Shown here piece by piece: positions 12,819-12,930 of a stretch of 12,930 nucleotides of DNA. Source of the DNA: Clostridium sp. (GTDB lineage: Bacteria; Bacillota; Clostridia; Clostridiales; Clostridiaceae); contig JAHAIU010000074.1 in NCBI GenBank assembly GCA_018372555.1, positions 1 to 12,930 on the forward strand, read 5' to 3'. The notes under the pieces were generated by a model. The model was not told the origin of the DNA and searched no databases. It worked only from the letters and a program-made list of their open reading frames with translations. Each line of letters begins with the position of its first letter. Position 1 is the stretch's first letter. The position numbers were made by a program, and so were the translations under genes.

Positions 12819-12930
12819 TAAAATACGAATATAACCGCAAAGATAAATTGACGGCTCGTAAGACAAATGGCTGCAAAAATAAGTTCTAAGGCTCGTAAAA
12901 CTACTAAGCCAAGAGTTTTGGTAAAACTCG
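12819..12930. repeat. Non-coding tail with short repeats, cut by window end
   Basis: GGCTCGTAA occurs at 12853-12861 and 12890-12898, 37 bp apart, and GAGTTTT-GGT-AAAACTC at 12913-12929 is a perfect short hairpin. By hand count about 38% of 12841-12930 is G or C, well above the other gaps here. It may be part of a dispersed intergenic repeat or a structured element that continues past the edge. No tRNA or reading frame with a ribosome binding site is visible. Confidence 0.4.

Noticed and set aside
12819..12930. tRNA or start of an rRNA operon
   Set aside because: No cloverleaf arms, no TTCGA-type T-loop and no CCA end can be placed; only short repeats and one hairpin are present.

Overview
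The window looks like chromosomal DNA of a low-GC, strictly fermentative Firmicute, most likely Clostridium in the broad sense. The evidence is the very AT-rich composition, AGGAGG-type ribosome binding sites before almost every gene, codons ending in A/T, an [FeFe]-hydrogenase maturation operon, bactofilins of the YhbE/YhbF type, and U-tract intrinsic terminators between units. I cannot name a species from sequence alone.

Layout. (1) 1-110: the last codons of an unidentified upstream gene and its terminator. (2) 111-834: a single gene for a Nudix-fold protein with an eroded catalytic box, preceded by a near-perfect dyad and followed by a long hairpin. (3) 867-6649: the hydrogenase maturation operon. 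It has a near-consensus promoter, a roughly 340-nt leader that contains an intrinsic terminator, then a TM1266-type ACT-like protein, hydE, hydG, hydF and a GltD-like FAD/NADPH/iron-sulfur oxidoreductase, closed by a strong terminator. (4) 6722-8942: two paralogous bactofilins and a YhbD-like (DUF4004) HTH protein, tightly packed or overlapping, behind a promoter with a dyad in its spacer. (5) 8958-9993: a PucR/CdaR-type regulator. (6) 10004-11136, minus strand: two half-size CHR-family (chromate transporter) proteins that overlap by 4 nt, convergent with the PucR-like gene across a shared hairpin. (7) 11266-12214: metA, divergent from the CHR pair. (8) 12327-12818: a small four-helix membrane protein of the DUF2871 type. 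(9) 12819-12930: a non-coding tail, richer in GC, with short repeats, cut by the window end.

How the genes work together. HydE and HydG build the organometallic precursor, and HydF assembles and carries the 2Fe subcluster of the H-cluster. No hydrogenase structural gene (hydA) lies in the window, so the target enzyme is encoded elsewhere. The GltD-like flavoprotein may feed electrons to the radical-SAM maturases; this is inference from position. The two bactofilins are 17-residue-repeat beta-helix proteins; relatives in Bacillus subtilis are linked to flagellar assembly and lie beside yhbD. MetA carries Glu111, which predicts acetyl-CoA rather than succinyl-CoA as donor.

The parts most worth following up are the hyd leader with its internal terminator (attenuator or small RNA), the repeated operator-like motif in front of the bactofilin operon, the degenerate Nudix protein, and the four-histidine DUF2871 membrane protein. 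I see no CRISPR array, transposon, prophage gene, tRNA or rRNA.
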